From assembly GCA_003354135.1 (NCBI GenBank), contig PIVK01000020.1:1-50994 (forward strand): a stretch of 50,994 nt of DNA. The letters are read 5' to 3'. Each line of letters begins with the position of its first letter. Position 1 is the first letter of the stretch. Below the pieces are notes generated by a model. The model did no database searches. It was not told where the DNA came from and saw only the letters and a program-made list of their open reading frames with translations. The position numbers were made by a program, and so were the translations under genes. This document shows positions 32,847 to 41,326 of this stretch, piece by piece. The DNA is from Rhodospirillales bacterium. GTDB lineage: Bacteria > Pseudomonadota > Alphaproteobacteria > Rhodospirillales > GLO-3.

Positions 32847-35153
32847 ATGAAACCCTTTTATCGGAAGGCGTTAATGACGCTGACCGCCGTGGGTATCGGC
32901 ATGGGGGCCGCCGCTGAGGCGTGGTCTGCCGAATCTCTCGACGATGTCATGAAACGTCGCAGCCTTACGCAGAAAGACGTCTTGGCAGCCGCCAAGACCT
33001 ACGTCCCGACAGGTAAGCGCGACGAGTTTATCGCGTTCAGTTCTGGTGGCCAGAGCGGCCAGGTGATCGTATACGGTATTCCGTCTATGCGGATCCTGAA
33101 GTACGTCGCCGTCTTTACGCCGGAACCGTGGCAGGGCTACGGCTACGACGACGAGTCGAAGGCGGTTTTGGCCCAGGGCAGGGTTGACGGTAAGGACATC
33201 CTGTTTGGCGACACCCACCACCCGGCCATTTCAGAGACCAACGGTGTCTACGATGGCCAATATCTGTTCATCAACGACAAGAACAACCCGCGTATCGCTG
33301 TGGTGGATCTGCACGACTTTGAGACCAAGCAGATCGTCGTCAACCCGATCATGAAGTCGGAGCATGGCGGTGCCTTTGTTTCGCCGAACACCGATTGGGT
33401 GATCGAGGCAGCCCAGTACGCCGCTCCGTTCCGCGGTTCGGGCTACGTGCCGCTGAGCCAGTTCAACGAGAAGTATCGTGGCGCGGTTACCTACTGGAAA
33501 TTCGACCGCAAGAAGGGTCGCATCAACGAGGCCGAGTCCTTCTCGATCGAGATGCCTCCGTACAGCCAGGACCTGTCCGACTTCGGCAAGGGCCCGTCCG
33601 ACGGCTGGTCGTTCACCAACTCCTTCTGCTCGGAACGCTATGTCGGCGGTATCGAGCGTGGCCGCCCGCCGTTTGAGGCCGGCTGCTCGCAGAAGGACAC
33701 CGACTTCCTGCATGTGGTGAACTGGAAGAAGGCGCACGAACTCGTCAAGGCGGGTAAGGCCACGAAGATCAACGGGCACAACGTCCTCACCATGGACGTG
33801 TCGGCCAAGGAAGGCATTCTCTTCCTGATCCCCGAGCCCAAGTCCCCGCACGGCGTCGATGTCAGCCCCGACGGCAAGTTCCTCATCGTCTCGGGCAAGC
33901 TGGACACCCATGCCTCGGTCTACAGCTTCGACAAGATCCAGAAGCTGATCGCGGCCAAGGACTTCGCCGGCAAGGACCCCTACGGTCTGCCGATCCTGGA
34001 CCTCAAGAAGTCGTTGCACCTTCAACTGTCGGTCGGCCTTGGTCCGCTGCATACGCAGTATGATTCCAAGCCGTGCGTGGTCTACACGTCGATCTACGTC
34101 GACAGTCTGGTGACCAAGTGGAACTATTGTGAAGGCAAGATCCTTGACAAGCTTCCGGTCCACTACAACATCGGTCACCTGATGACCATGGAAGGCGACT
34201 CGGTTGAGCCGCAGGGCAAGTACCTGGTCTCTCTCAACAAGCTGGCCATCGATCGTTTTAACCCGGTTGGTCCCCTGCATCCGCAGAACCACCAGTTGAT
34301 CGATATCTCCGGCGACAAGATGCAGCTGCTCTACGACATGCCGGTGCCTCTCGGTGAGCCGCACTACGCGGTGGCTATCAGGGCCGATCGTCTGAAGCCC
34401 GGCGTTCGCTACAAGAGCGGCACCAACTCGCGTACCAACGCCAGGTCGAAGTACAGGACCCGTCCGGGCCGCGAGAAGGTGGAGCGTAAGGACGGCGTGG
34501 TCCATGTTTACGGCACCGCCATTCGTTCGCACCTGACGCCGGAGATCATTGAGGTCGTTGAAGGTGAGACGGTCAGTGTCCACATCACCAACCTGGAGCG
34601 GGCCGAGGACGAGACTCACGGCTTTGCCATCAGCGGCACCAACGTCAACCTGTCTCTGGAGCCCGGCAAAACGGCGTCTTCCACCTTCGTGGCTGACAAG
34701 GCCGGCGTCTATCCGTACTACTGCACGGAGTTCTGCTCGGCGCTGCATCTTGAGATGCAGGGCTACCTCCTAGTCAAGCCGAAGGGCTACAAGGAGGTTT
34801 CGGCCAAGTTCTCCGAGGGTCAGGCTTACACCGAGGCTGACTACAAGAAGCAGGTCGAGAACAACGTCGCGACGCAAGGCGTCATCAACAGCGTCGTTGC
34901 CTTCATCACCGCACGTAACTTCAAGGACTTCCCGATTGTCGTCGCCCTCGTCGAGGATGCGACCGATCAGTTGGGCTTCGCCGCCGAGTCGAAGAAGAAG
35001 TCCGAGGACTTTGCGGTCAAGAAGGATTGGCAGAACGCGACCCTCTGGGGCCAGCAGTGGTTCCAATACCAGGTCAAGACGGCGGATCTCGGTCTGCGCG
35101 CCAAGACCCATCTTGAGGAAAACGGAGCCAAGGTAGTCGAGAAGAAGAAGTAA
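32847..35153 (+). CDS. nosZ: Nitrous oxide reductase, clade II type, with a C-terminal extension
   Basis: This periplasmic enzyme reduces N2O to N2. The 768-aa precursor starts with a Sec signal peptide (MKPFYRKALMTLTAVGIGMG...SA) and has no twin-arginine motif, a hallmark of clade II NosZ. The beta-propeller has the CuZ His blocks DTHHPAISETNG, SEHGGAFVSP, PHGVDVSPDGK, LGPLHTQYD, NIGHLMTMEGD and GEPHYAVAI. The CuA domain has CTEFCSALHLEMQG near residue 625. From about residue 645 to 768 a helical, Lys-rich segment without a haem motif follows (AKFSEGQAYTEADYKKQ...LEENGAKVVEKKK), which ordinary NosZ lacks. It has a strong ribosome site, an FNR-type box upstream and a hairpin downstream. Confidence 0.95.
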   Translation: MKPFYRKALMTLTAVGIGMGAAAEAWSAESLDDVMKRRSLTQKDVLAAAKTYVPTGKRDEFIAFSSGGQSGQVIVYGIPSMRILKYVAVFTPEPWQGYGYDDESKAVLAQGRVDGKDILFGDTHHPAISETNGVYDGQYLFINDKNNPRIAVVDLHDFETKQIVVNPIMKSEHGGAFVSPNTDWVIEAAQYAAPFRGSGYVPLSQFNEKYRGAVTYWKFDRKKGRINEAESFSIEMPPYSQDLSDFGKGPSDGWSFTNSFCSERYVGGIERGRPPFEAGCSQKDTDFLHVVNWKKAHELVKAGKATKINGHNVLTMDVSAKEGILFLIPEPKSPHGVDVSPDGKFLIVSGKLDTHASVYSFDKIQKLIAAKDFAGKDPYGLPILDLKKSLHLQLSVGLGPLHTQYDSKPCVVYTSIYVDSLVTKWNYCEGKILDKLPVHYNIGHLMTMEGDSVEPQGKYLVSLNKLAIDRFNPVGPLHPQNHQLIDISGDKMQLLYDMPVPLGEPHYAVAIRADRLKPGVRYKSGTNSRTNARSKYRTRPGREKVERKDGVVHVYGTAIRSHLTPEIIEVVEGETVSVHITNLERAEDETHGFAISGTNVNLSLEPGKTASSTFVADKAGVYPYYCTEFCSALHLEMQGYLLVKPKGYKEVSAKFSEGQAYTEADYKKQVENNVATQGVINSVVAFITARNFKDFPIVVALVEDATDQLGFAAESKKKSEDFAVKKDWQNATLWGQQWFQYQVKTADLGLRAKTHLEENGAKVVEKKK

Positions 35154-35177
35154 TCGGTTCCGACCATAACGAGTGGG

Positions 35178-35208
35178 GGGGGGGTGGACTAGGTTCCGCC
35201 CCCCTTTC
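35178..35208 (+). terminator. GC-rich terminator-like hairpin after nosZ
   Basis: GGGGGGTGGA (35178-35187) pairs with TCCGCCCCCC (35194-35203) with one G:U, followed by TTTCTCAT. It lies between nosZ and the first cytochrome gene of the same strand. It could end part of the transcripts or stabilise the nosZ mRNA 3' end, so that nosZ is made in excess. Confidence 0.65.
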
Positions 35209-35242
35209 TCATAAAAATGACAACGGTGTGTGCGAGGAAAGT

Positions 35243-35989
35243 ATGAGGACCAGAATCTGGAAACTGGGGATGGCTCTTGCTGCTGGAACGCTGGTGGCGG
35301 TCATGGTCGCGGATGCGGCGGTGGCGGGAGTTCCGGACGCAGATTCCGGGGTGCAACTCGCTGCGGCCGAGACCAAGAAGAAGAAGATGCCAGGCAAGCG
35401 GATCTACGGGCCCCGGGGGGGGTTCGGCTGCATCGCCTGCCACGGGTCCAAAGGCCGTGGAAGCAAGGCGATGGAGGCCTATCCTGCCATCGCCGGACAG
35501 GATGAGAAATACATCATCCGACAGATCAAGGACATCATAAGCGGCAAGCGCGTCGGCGGCCTCAACACCGAAGGCAAGGTGCGCACGGCCGGCATGAAAG
35601 GCGCGCTCGTGACTTCAGATGGCGAGCCGCGCATAAGCGAACAGAAGATAAAGGACGTGGCCGAGTGGCTGAGCTCGTTGAAGCCGGCCAAACCCACACC
35701 GCCCGAGACCCCTGTCGATGCGGGCCGCCTGGAAGAGGGCAGGAAGCTCTTCAAGGAGCTGAAGTGCTTGACGTGCCATGGCAAGGAGGGCAGGAAGCCC
35801 CTCAAGAAATATCCCTATCTTGCCGGGCAGAAGAGGCCTTACATCGTGACTCAAATCAAGGACATTCGGGACAAGAAGCGTACCAACGGTAAGTCGAAGC
35901 TCATGTATGCCAACGTGAAGAAGATCACGGATGAGCAGGTCGAAATCCTTGCTGACTACCTTTCACAAATTGATCGGACGGCCAAATAG
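35243..35989 (+). CDS. Dihaem cytochrome c (c4/c553 type) of the nos cluster
   Basis: The 248-aa periplasmic protein has a signal peptide (MRTRIWKLGMALAAGTLVAV...AVA), a Lys-rich stretch (TKKKKMPGK) and two cytochrome c domains with haem sites CIACH (near residue 69) and CLTCH (near 180). Each is followed by a Met-containing region and repeated AYPAIAGQ/KYPYLAGQ blocks typical of c4-type cytochromes. It should pass electrons towards NosZ. The start 35243 is chosen for GAGGAAAG upstream. It lies 89 bases behind nosZ. Confidence 0.9.
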   Translation: MRTRIWKLGMALAAGTLVAVMVADAAVAGVPDADSGVQLAAAETKKKKMPGKRIYGPRGGFGCIACHGSKGRGSKAMEAYPAIAGQDEKYIIRQIKDIISGKRVGGLNTEGKVRTAGMKGALVTSDGEPRISEQKIKDVAEWLSSLKPAKPTPPETPVDAGRLEEGRKLFKELKCLTCHGKEGRKPLKKYPYLAGQKRPYIVTQIKDIRDKKRTNGKSKLMYANVKKITDEQVEILADYLSQIDRTAK

Positions 35990-36015
35990 CCGCCTATGTT
36001 CGGACGGAGGAAAAA

Positions 36016-36735
36016 ATGACACCTAAAACTGTGATTAAAGCGGCTGCGGTCGTGGTTGTTGCCAGCATGGCCCTTAGCGGGGCTGCTCAGGCCGGCTGGA
36101 ATGAGGCAGGGGGCGAGAAAGACGAGGCTGAGGGCCTTACGCCCAATATCGAGAACGGCCTCGAAGTCTACGAGGTCTGTTCCGCTTGTCACATGCCCGA
36201 GGGGTGGGGCCTCGATGACGGCACCTTCCCGCAATTGGCCGGCCAGCACATATCGGTCATTATCAAGCAGCTGTCGGACATCCGGGCGCTGAATCGCGAC
36301 AACCCGACCATGTATCCCTTCGCCCTGCCGAAGTCCATCGGCGGTGCCCAGGCGGTTGCCGACGTGTCCGGGTATATCACCAAGCTCAGGATGAACCCCA
36401 ATAACGGCGTCGGCCCCTGGGCTGAGGAAACCCCTGAGTTCGAGAAGGGCAAGAAGCTTTTTGCCGACAACTGCGTGCGCTGCCATGGCGACAACGGCCA
36501 AGGTATTGCGGAGAAGTACTACCCACGCATCCAGGCCCAGCACTACAAGTACCTGTTGCGCCAGTTCGAGTGGATCCGCGACGGCAAGCGCCGCAACGCC
36601 AATCCGGACATGGTCAAGCAGATCTCGGGCTTCAGCGACGACGACATGAGACACGTCATGAACTACGTCTCGCGCCAGAAGCCGCCGGCCGATCTGGTCG
36701 CTCCGGAAGGCTGGGAAAACCCGGACTTCGAGTAA
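36016..36735 (+). CDS. Second dihaem cytochrome c of the nos cluster
   Basis: The 239-aa protein begins with a signal peptide (MTPKTVIKAAAVVVVASMAL...AQA) and has haem sites CSACH (near residue 55) and CVRCH (near 153), with FPQLAGQH and YPRIQAQHYKYLLRQFEWIR as the matching c4-type blocks. It is related to, but clearly diverged from, the preceding cytochrome. AGGAGG-like sequence lies before ATG 36016. It likely serves as an electron relay to NosZ; which of the three dihaem proteins contacts NosZ cannot be told. Confidence 0.9.
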   Translation: MTPKTVIKAAAVVVVASMALSGAAQAGWNEAGGEKDEAEGLTPNIENGLEVYEVCSACHMPEGWGLDDGTFPQLAGQHISVIIKQLSDIRALNRDNPTMYPFALPKSIGGAQAVADVSGYITKLRMNPNNGVGPWAEETPEFEKGKKLFADNCVRCHGDNGQGIAEKYYPRIQAQHYKYLLRQFEWIRDGKRRNANPDMVKQISGFSDDDMRHVMNYVSRQKPPADLVAPEGWENPDFE

Positions 36736-36773
36736 TATCTCTGGGGCCTGATTCACTGCCGAGTAGAAAATGT

Positions 36774-36801
36774 CACCGCCGGGCTATCTAGTCCGGCGGT
36801 G
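36774..36801. other. Intra-operon hairpin
   Basis: CACCGCCGG (36774-36782) and CCGGCGGTG (36793-36801) form a perfect 9-bp stem with a 10-base loop and no T-run. It lies in the 150-bp gap between the second cytochrome and nosB, and may be an RNA-processing or stability element. Confidence 0.6.
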
Positions 36802-36885
36802 GCAGGTCGTGTCTCCGGCACTCCTGGGGGGGAGGGGCGCAGGGGCATCAGCGAAATTAAAAACAACACACGCGGAACATAACTT

Positions 36886-38178
36886 ATGAGCACCGAAACC
36901 AGGATCAACAAAAGCCTCCTCATCCGCCTACTGATTCTAGCGTCCCTCGCGCTGTTGGCGGTGGCCTACTTCACCCCCATCTGGTGGGTGGCGCTGAAGG
37001 CTCCCAACTATCCTCCCGAAGCCTTCCCCAGCGGCGTGCGAATCCACTTCCACATGAACGGTATCTTCAACGGCTGCGAACTTCTCGACATTGCCGAGAA
37101 GTTCGAGGAGGAGGCACTGGACTGCGTGCACGAGATGGACGCCATCAACCACTTCGTCGGCATGTATCCCATCGCGTCCGGCGGCGTGGTCGAGAGGGCC
37201 TTCTCGCCCTTTCTGATGTCGCTTCTGGGCGTGCTGCTGATCGGTTTCATGATTTTCAATCCGAAGGTCAGGATGGCCGTGATGGGCGCCGGGTTTGCCG
37301 GTGTCGCGGCCTGGATGTACCTAACCTATTACGGTGACGGCGGCCTCAGGTACCAGACGGCGGGCTATCTGGACACCATGGTCGTATCGTTGGGTCAAGG
37401 TCATGAGGAAGAAGGCGAGGAACTGAGTCCGATTATCGCCAACCTCAAGGAATCCCTGGATGAAAGCGGTCAATCCAGCCAGGTCACTTCCGGCGAATTA
37501 CGCCAGTCCCTCGAAAGAGCAGGTCAGGCGAAGTTGGGCGCCGCCATTGCCAAGCTGCATGCCGGGACTGGGGTTGGCGCCAAGGCCAAGAGTCTCAAGG
37601 AGATCCTGGCCGAGTCCAAGAAGAAGGGCGAAGGCGGCAAAGCGGCGAATATCGAGTTGCTCAAGAACACCTTCGATGCCGACCAGGTGCGCAAGCCGGT
37701 CGCGGAACGCCAGGAATGGACAGGCAGTGGCGGGCAGCTTCTGTTTTGGCATTATGAGAAGGCGTTGGGCCGCTGGTTCAACAACCCCGCGGAAATCCGG
37801 CCCTTGGTCAAAATTATGGAAACCGCCGGGACTCTTCTGTTCTGGAGCGTCTTGGCCGGAATGGTCTTCCTGGTCTTCGCGGCGCGGCGCAATAGCGGCA
37901 TTCTCTATTGGTTGCTGGTGGCGGTGCCGATCATTCTGCCCGCGGCCTTTATCGTCGAATACGCCTCCTGGCTCTGGTGGTACGGGCACAGCCTCAATGA
38001 CATGGGGGCCTTCACGTTGAAGCCTTTCATGCCCACCGTTTTCGGCCAAGGCAAGGTGGCTCAGTTCAGCACCTATTCCTACCCGCATATCGGGTTCGGG
38101 CTGTTCATGGCGTCATCCCTGCTGCTGGCTGTGGCGGCGCTCTTGCGGCGCAAACAGCTCAAAGAGTCCGGAGAGTAG
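36886..38178 (+). CDS. nosB: NosB-like multi-spanning membrane protein
   Basis: The 430-aa protein has a first membrane helix (LLIRLLILASLALLAVAYF, residues 9-27), a periplasmic-type loop (GVRIHFHMNGIFNGCELLDI), two further helices at about 106-150, then a large hydrophilic stretch at about 165-310. At least three more helices follow (FWSVLAGMVFLVFAA; WLLVAVPIILPAAFIVEYA; and near the end). The position between nosZ and nosD and the topology match NosB, a membrane protein typical of clade II nos clusters and of unknown biochemical role. The family call rests on context and topology as much as on sequence. Confidence 0.75.
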   Translation: MSTETRINKSLLIRLLILASLALLAVAYFTPIWWVALKAPNYPPEAFPSGVRIHFHMNGIFNGCELLDIAEKFEEEALDCVHEMDAINHFVGMYPIASGGVVERAFSPFLMSLLGVLLIGFMIFNPKVRMAVMGAGFAGVAAWMYLTYYGDGGLRYQTAGYLDTMVVSLGQGHEEEGEELSPIIANLKESLDESGQSSQVTSGELRQSLERAGQAKLGAAIAKLHAGTGVGAKAKSLKEILAESKKKGEGGKAANIELLKNTFDADQVRKPVAERQEWTGSGGQLLFWHYEKALGRWFNNPAEIRPLVKIMETAGTLLFWSVLAGMVFLVFAARRNSGILYWLLVAVPIILPAAFIVEYASWLWWYGHSLNDMGAFTLKPFMPTVFGQGKVAQFSTYSYPHIGFGLFMASSLLLAVAALLRRKQLKESGE

Positions 38179-38195
38179 GCCGGACGACCGAGGGA

Positions 38196-39515
38196 ATGAT
38201 GAAAAGGGTCCGAACGGGGGCGTTCGTCTTAGGTGTGGTCCTGGCCTTCGCCGGGGTCTCCCGTGCGGACGGCCTCCCGTCGGCTCAGCCCTTTATCGAC
38301 AAGGCCAAGAAGGGGGCGCACGTCGTCTTGCCACCCGGGATCTACGCCGGCCCCGTCTACGTCGACAAGCCGATGACCCTGGACGGCGACGGCAAGGCAA
38401 CCATCGATTCCGGCGGCACCGGCTCGGTGGTGATCATCGAGACCGACGGCGCTACGGTGAAGAACCTCAGGCTCATCAATTCCGGGCACTCCCACAACGA
38501 CATCGATTCCGGGATTCAGGTTCGCGGCAAGTTCAACGTGATTAAAGACAACCACATCGAAGACACGCTGTTCGGTGTCGACCTCCAGCAGTCGGACAAC
38601 AACATCGTCCGGCGCAACCGCATCATCGGCAAGGACTTTGATCTGGGCGTGCGGGGCGACGCGATCCGGCTCTGGTATTCCATGAACAACAAGATCGAGG
38701 ACAACGAGATCAGCCGCTCCCGTGACTTGGTCGTCTGGTATTCTGACAACAATAAAATCCGGCGCAACAAGGTTTCCGGTGGGCGCTACGGACTGCATTT
38801 CATGTATGCGCGCTTTAACCTGGTGGAGGAGAACGAGTACCGGAACAACTCGACTGGCATTTTTCTCATGTATTCCGACAGCGTTGTGGTGCGGGGCAAC
38901 CGAATCTCCCACGGTCAGGGGGCGACGGGCATGGGCATCGGCCTCAAGGAGACGTCGGACGTCACCATAGAGGATAACGAGGTGGTCTACTGCGCGACCG
39001 GCATTTACCTCGATGTCTCGCCCTTCCAGCCGGACACCACCAACCGCATCTACCGCAACAAGATCGCCTTTAGCGGCATCGGCGTTTTGTTCCATAACGA
39101 TTGGACGGGGAGTGTTCTGCGTGACAACCGCTTCGAAAACAATCATGTCCACGTCTCCGTCAATTCGCAGGCGTCGGCGGTGCGCAACGACTGGTCCGCC
39201 AACTATTGGGACGATTACGCGGGGTTTGACCGGGATCTAGACGGGATCGGCGATAGTCCGTACGAATCGTGGGCCTATGCGGACCGCGTGTGGATGGATG
39301 TGCGCTACGCGTCCTTCTTCCGGGGCTCGCCGGTCCTGACCCTGCTTGACTTTTTGGAGCGTCTGGCGCCTTTTTCCGAGCCCATCCTTCTGCTCCGGGA
39401 CAAAAAGCCTAGGATGACGATTGCAAGCATTCCACCGCCATTGAAGCGAGTCGAGAGTGGGGAAGGCGACGAAACAGGTGGGGAAATTTCCGATCCGTTC
39501 GGGTTACTGAAGTAG
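38196..39515 (+). CDS. nosD: NosD, periplasmic CuZ-assembly protein
   Basis: The 439-aa protein has a signal peptide (VRTGAFVLGVVLAFAGVSRA) followed by a right-handed parallel beta-helix of repeated Asn/Asp-rich turns (DNNIVRRNRIIG, NNKIEDNEISRSR, NKIRRNKVSGGRYG, NRIYRNKIAFSG), the carbohydrate-binding/CASH pattern of NosD. With the NosFY transporter it delivers what is needed for the tetranuclear CuZ centre. The length is normal. It begins 17 bases after nosB. The C-terminal 60 residues are unstructured. Confidence 0.94.
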   Translation: MMKRVRTGAFVLGVVLAFAGVSRADGLPSAQPFIDKAKKGAHVVLPPGIYAGPVYVDKPMTLDGDGKATIDSGGTGSVVIIETDGATVKNLRLINSGHSHNDIDSGIQVRGKFNVIKDNHIEDTLFGVDLQQSDNNIVRRNRIIGKDFDLGVRGDAIRLWYSMNNKIEDNEISRSRDLVVWYSDNNKIRRNKVSGGRYGLHFMYARFNLVEENEYRNNSTGIFLMYSDSVVVRGNRISHGQGATGMGIGLKETSDVTIEDNEVVYCATGIYLDVSPFQPDTTNRIYRNKIAFSGIGVLFHNDWTGSVLRDNRFENNHVHVSVNSQASAVRNDWSANYWDDYAGFDRDLDGIGDSPYESWAYADRVWMDVRYASFFRGSPVLTLLDFLERLAPFSEPILLLRDKKPRMTIASIPPPLKRVESGEGDETGGEISDPFGLLK

Positions 39516-39540
39516 TCTGCAGTATGAGGAGTGTCATGCC

Positions 39541-40347
39541 GTGACTCCCAACACCCCCCGGTCCAGACCCGGCCCCAAAACCAAACCGGGGCCCCAAGCC
39601 AAACCGGGTCCCAAGAAGCTGTCGCGCCGGCAGCGTAAAGCGCGCCGTACGCTGCTGCGTTCGGCGGCGCTCGGCATCGGCGTCGTCGGCGCCTCGTTGC
39701 TTGGCTTCTTCCCGGTGGTCAAGAAATGGTTCGGTCGTCTGCGGCCCCCCGGGGCGATCCCCGAGGACGATTTCCTCGCCGCGTGCATCAAGTGCGGCCA
39801 GTGCGTCCAGGTCTGCCCGGTGCGGGCGATCAAGCTCGGCGATTTGGACGAGGGCTTCGGCGTCGGCGTGCCCTACATCTCGGCCCGCGACCAGGCCTGC
39901 GACTTTTCCTGCGACGCCGTGCAGTGCGTGCTTGCCTGCCCGACCGGCGCCCTGAGCCATGACATCGACACCAAGGACCAGGTGCGCATCGGGGTGGCGC
40001 GTCTCGCCCGGCCCAGCGCCTGCCTGGCCCGCCAGGGCAAGGGATTCAAGGGCTATGCCCGCGGGACCCCGTACCCGGGTCTCCACCGCTATGTTGACGT
40101 GGATCGTTGGAATCCCATCCGACTCGACGAATACGAATACGATCTGGAGCTCTGTGACCTCTGTGAGCGTGAGTGCCCCATCGAGGGCGCCATCACCATC
40201 GAACGCCTTCGCATCGACCTCACCGACCTGCGCGGCAGTCCGGTGGTGTTCGACAAGTGCGTGGGGTGCGGCATGTGCGAGATGATTTGCCCCGTGGAGC
40301 CTGCCGCCATTGTCGTCGATGCCGGAAAGACCTGGGAGACCTCGTGA
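39541..40347 (+). CDS. nosG: NosG, NapG-like periplasm-facing ferredoxin
   Basis: The 268-aa iron-sulfur protein has a basic Pro/Lys-rich N-terminus, a hydrophobic anchor (LLRSAALGIGVVGASLLGFF) and four [4Fe-4S] motifs: CIKCGQCVQVCP, CDFSCDAVQCVLACP, CDLCERECP and CVGCGMCEMICP. With NosH it is thought to bring quinol electrons to the nos system (established for Wolinella-type clusters). The start is GTG 39541: GAGGAG lies 9 bases before it, while ATG 39536 is closed at once by a stop. Its stop overlaps the nosH start. Confidence 0.92.
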   Translation: MTPNTPRSRPGPKTKPGPQAKPGPKKLSRRQRKARRTLLRSAALGIGVVGASLLGFFPVVKKWFGRLRPPGAIPEDDFLAACIKCGQCVQVCPVRAIKLGDLDEGFGVGVPYISARDQACDFSCDAVQCVLACPTGALSHDIDTKDQVRIGVARLARPSACLARQGKGFKGYARGTPYPGLHRYVDVDRWNPIRLDEYEYDLELCDLCERECPIEGAITIERLRIDLTDLRGSPVVFDKCVGCGMCEMICPVEPAAIVVDAGKTWETS

Positions 40348-41321
40348 TGCGGTTCCTCAACGATATCGCCGTTATGCTCGGCCGGGCGCCCCGGGCCAAG
40401 CCGTCCAAGGGAGCCTGCTCGCCGGTCGCCGCAGAGTGCCATGCCGCCAAGCGTGCCATCGAGGGCAAGGCGGAACGGATCGCTGCCATTCGCGCTGAAA
40501 GCGAGAAGAAGCCAAAGACCAAGTGGCGTAACCGGCGTTGGACGACGCTGGTGGTCGTCAACCTGTTGTTCGTGGCTTCCTTCTATTTCGATGTGCAGTT
40601 GGTCGAGGGGGCGCTGACCGCCTCGCGGGTGGTCGGCTTCCATATGGCCGATCTCAATTCGGCGCTGCAGGTGATGCTGGCCTTCAAGAGCATGCTCGTC
40701 AACTTGGTGATCGGCACGGTCACCGTGTTCCTGTTCTGGCTGCTGTTGGGCGGACGCACCTTCTGCTCCTGGGTTTGCCCCTATCACCTGCTGGCCGAAA
40801 TGGCCGAGAAAATTCACATGAAAATGGCCGAACAGTACATCGTGCGTGACTTCCCGATGCATCGGGCCTTGCGTACGGTGCTCTACGTGGTCTTCGCCGT
40901 GCTGGCATTGGTCACCGGTTATACGGTGTTCGAGGCCATATCGCCGACCGGTATCGTGAGCCGGGCACTGATATACGGCCCCGGCATGGCCCTGCTATGG
41001 GTGGTGGCCCTGCTGGTGTTCGAGATCTTCGTGACAAGGCGGGCGTGGTGCCGTTATGTCTGTCCGATCGGACTGACCTACGGGTTCGTGGGCACGGTGA
41101 CCCCGGTTCACGTGCGCTATAACCTGAAGAACTGCCAGCACGAGGGTGATTGCCGCAAAATCTGCATGGTGCCGCATGTGCTTGAATTCACCAAGAAAGG
41201 TTATGCCAGGGACGTCACCGAGCAGGTGGGGCCCGATTGCACTCGCTGCGGCATGTGCGTCGACATCTGCCCAACCGACTCTCTCTATTTCGAGATTAAA
41301 GGGCTGAGCAGGCATTTGTAG
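40347..41321 (+). CDS. nosH: NosH, NapH-like membrane quinol-oxidising ferredoxin
   Basis: The 324-aa membrane protein has four or five helices, two Cys-Pro motifs of the NapH family (FCSWVCPYHLLAE and CRYVCPIGLTYG) and a C-terminal ferredoxin part. The last cluster motif CTRCGMCVDICP is complete. The preceding one reads CQHEGDCRKICMVPHVL, where NapH has CxxCxxCxxxCP, so one Cys ligand appears replaced by Glu. It likely takes electrons from menaquinol or ubiquinol and hands them to NosG. The start overlaps the nosG stop (TGATG). Confidence 0.92.
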   Translation: MRFLNDIAVMLGRAPRAKPSKGACSPVAAECHAAKRAIEGKAERIAAIRAESEKKPKTKWRNRRWTTLVVVNLLFVASFYFDVQLVEGALTASRVVGFHMADLNSALQVMLAFKSMLVNLVIGTVTVFLFWLLLGGRTFCSWVCPYHLLAEMAEKIHMKMAEQYIVRDFPMHRALRTVLYVVFAVLALVTGYTVFEAISPTGIVSRALIYGPGMALLWVVALLVFEIFVTRRAWCRYVCPIGLTYGFVGTVTPVHVRYNLKNCQHEGDCRKICMVPHVLEFTKKGYARDVTEQVGPDCTRCGMCVDICPTDSLYFEIKGLSRHL

Positions 41322-41326
41322 TTATT

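Noticed and set aside
32847-32950. Twin-arginine signal on NosZ
   Set aside because: The leader has no RR pair; only a Sec-type signal is visible.
33231-34748. 505-codon open frame antisense to nosZ
   Set aside because: Shadow of a GC-rich gene; NosZ on the other strand has all family motifs and a ribosome site.
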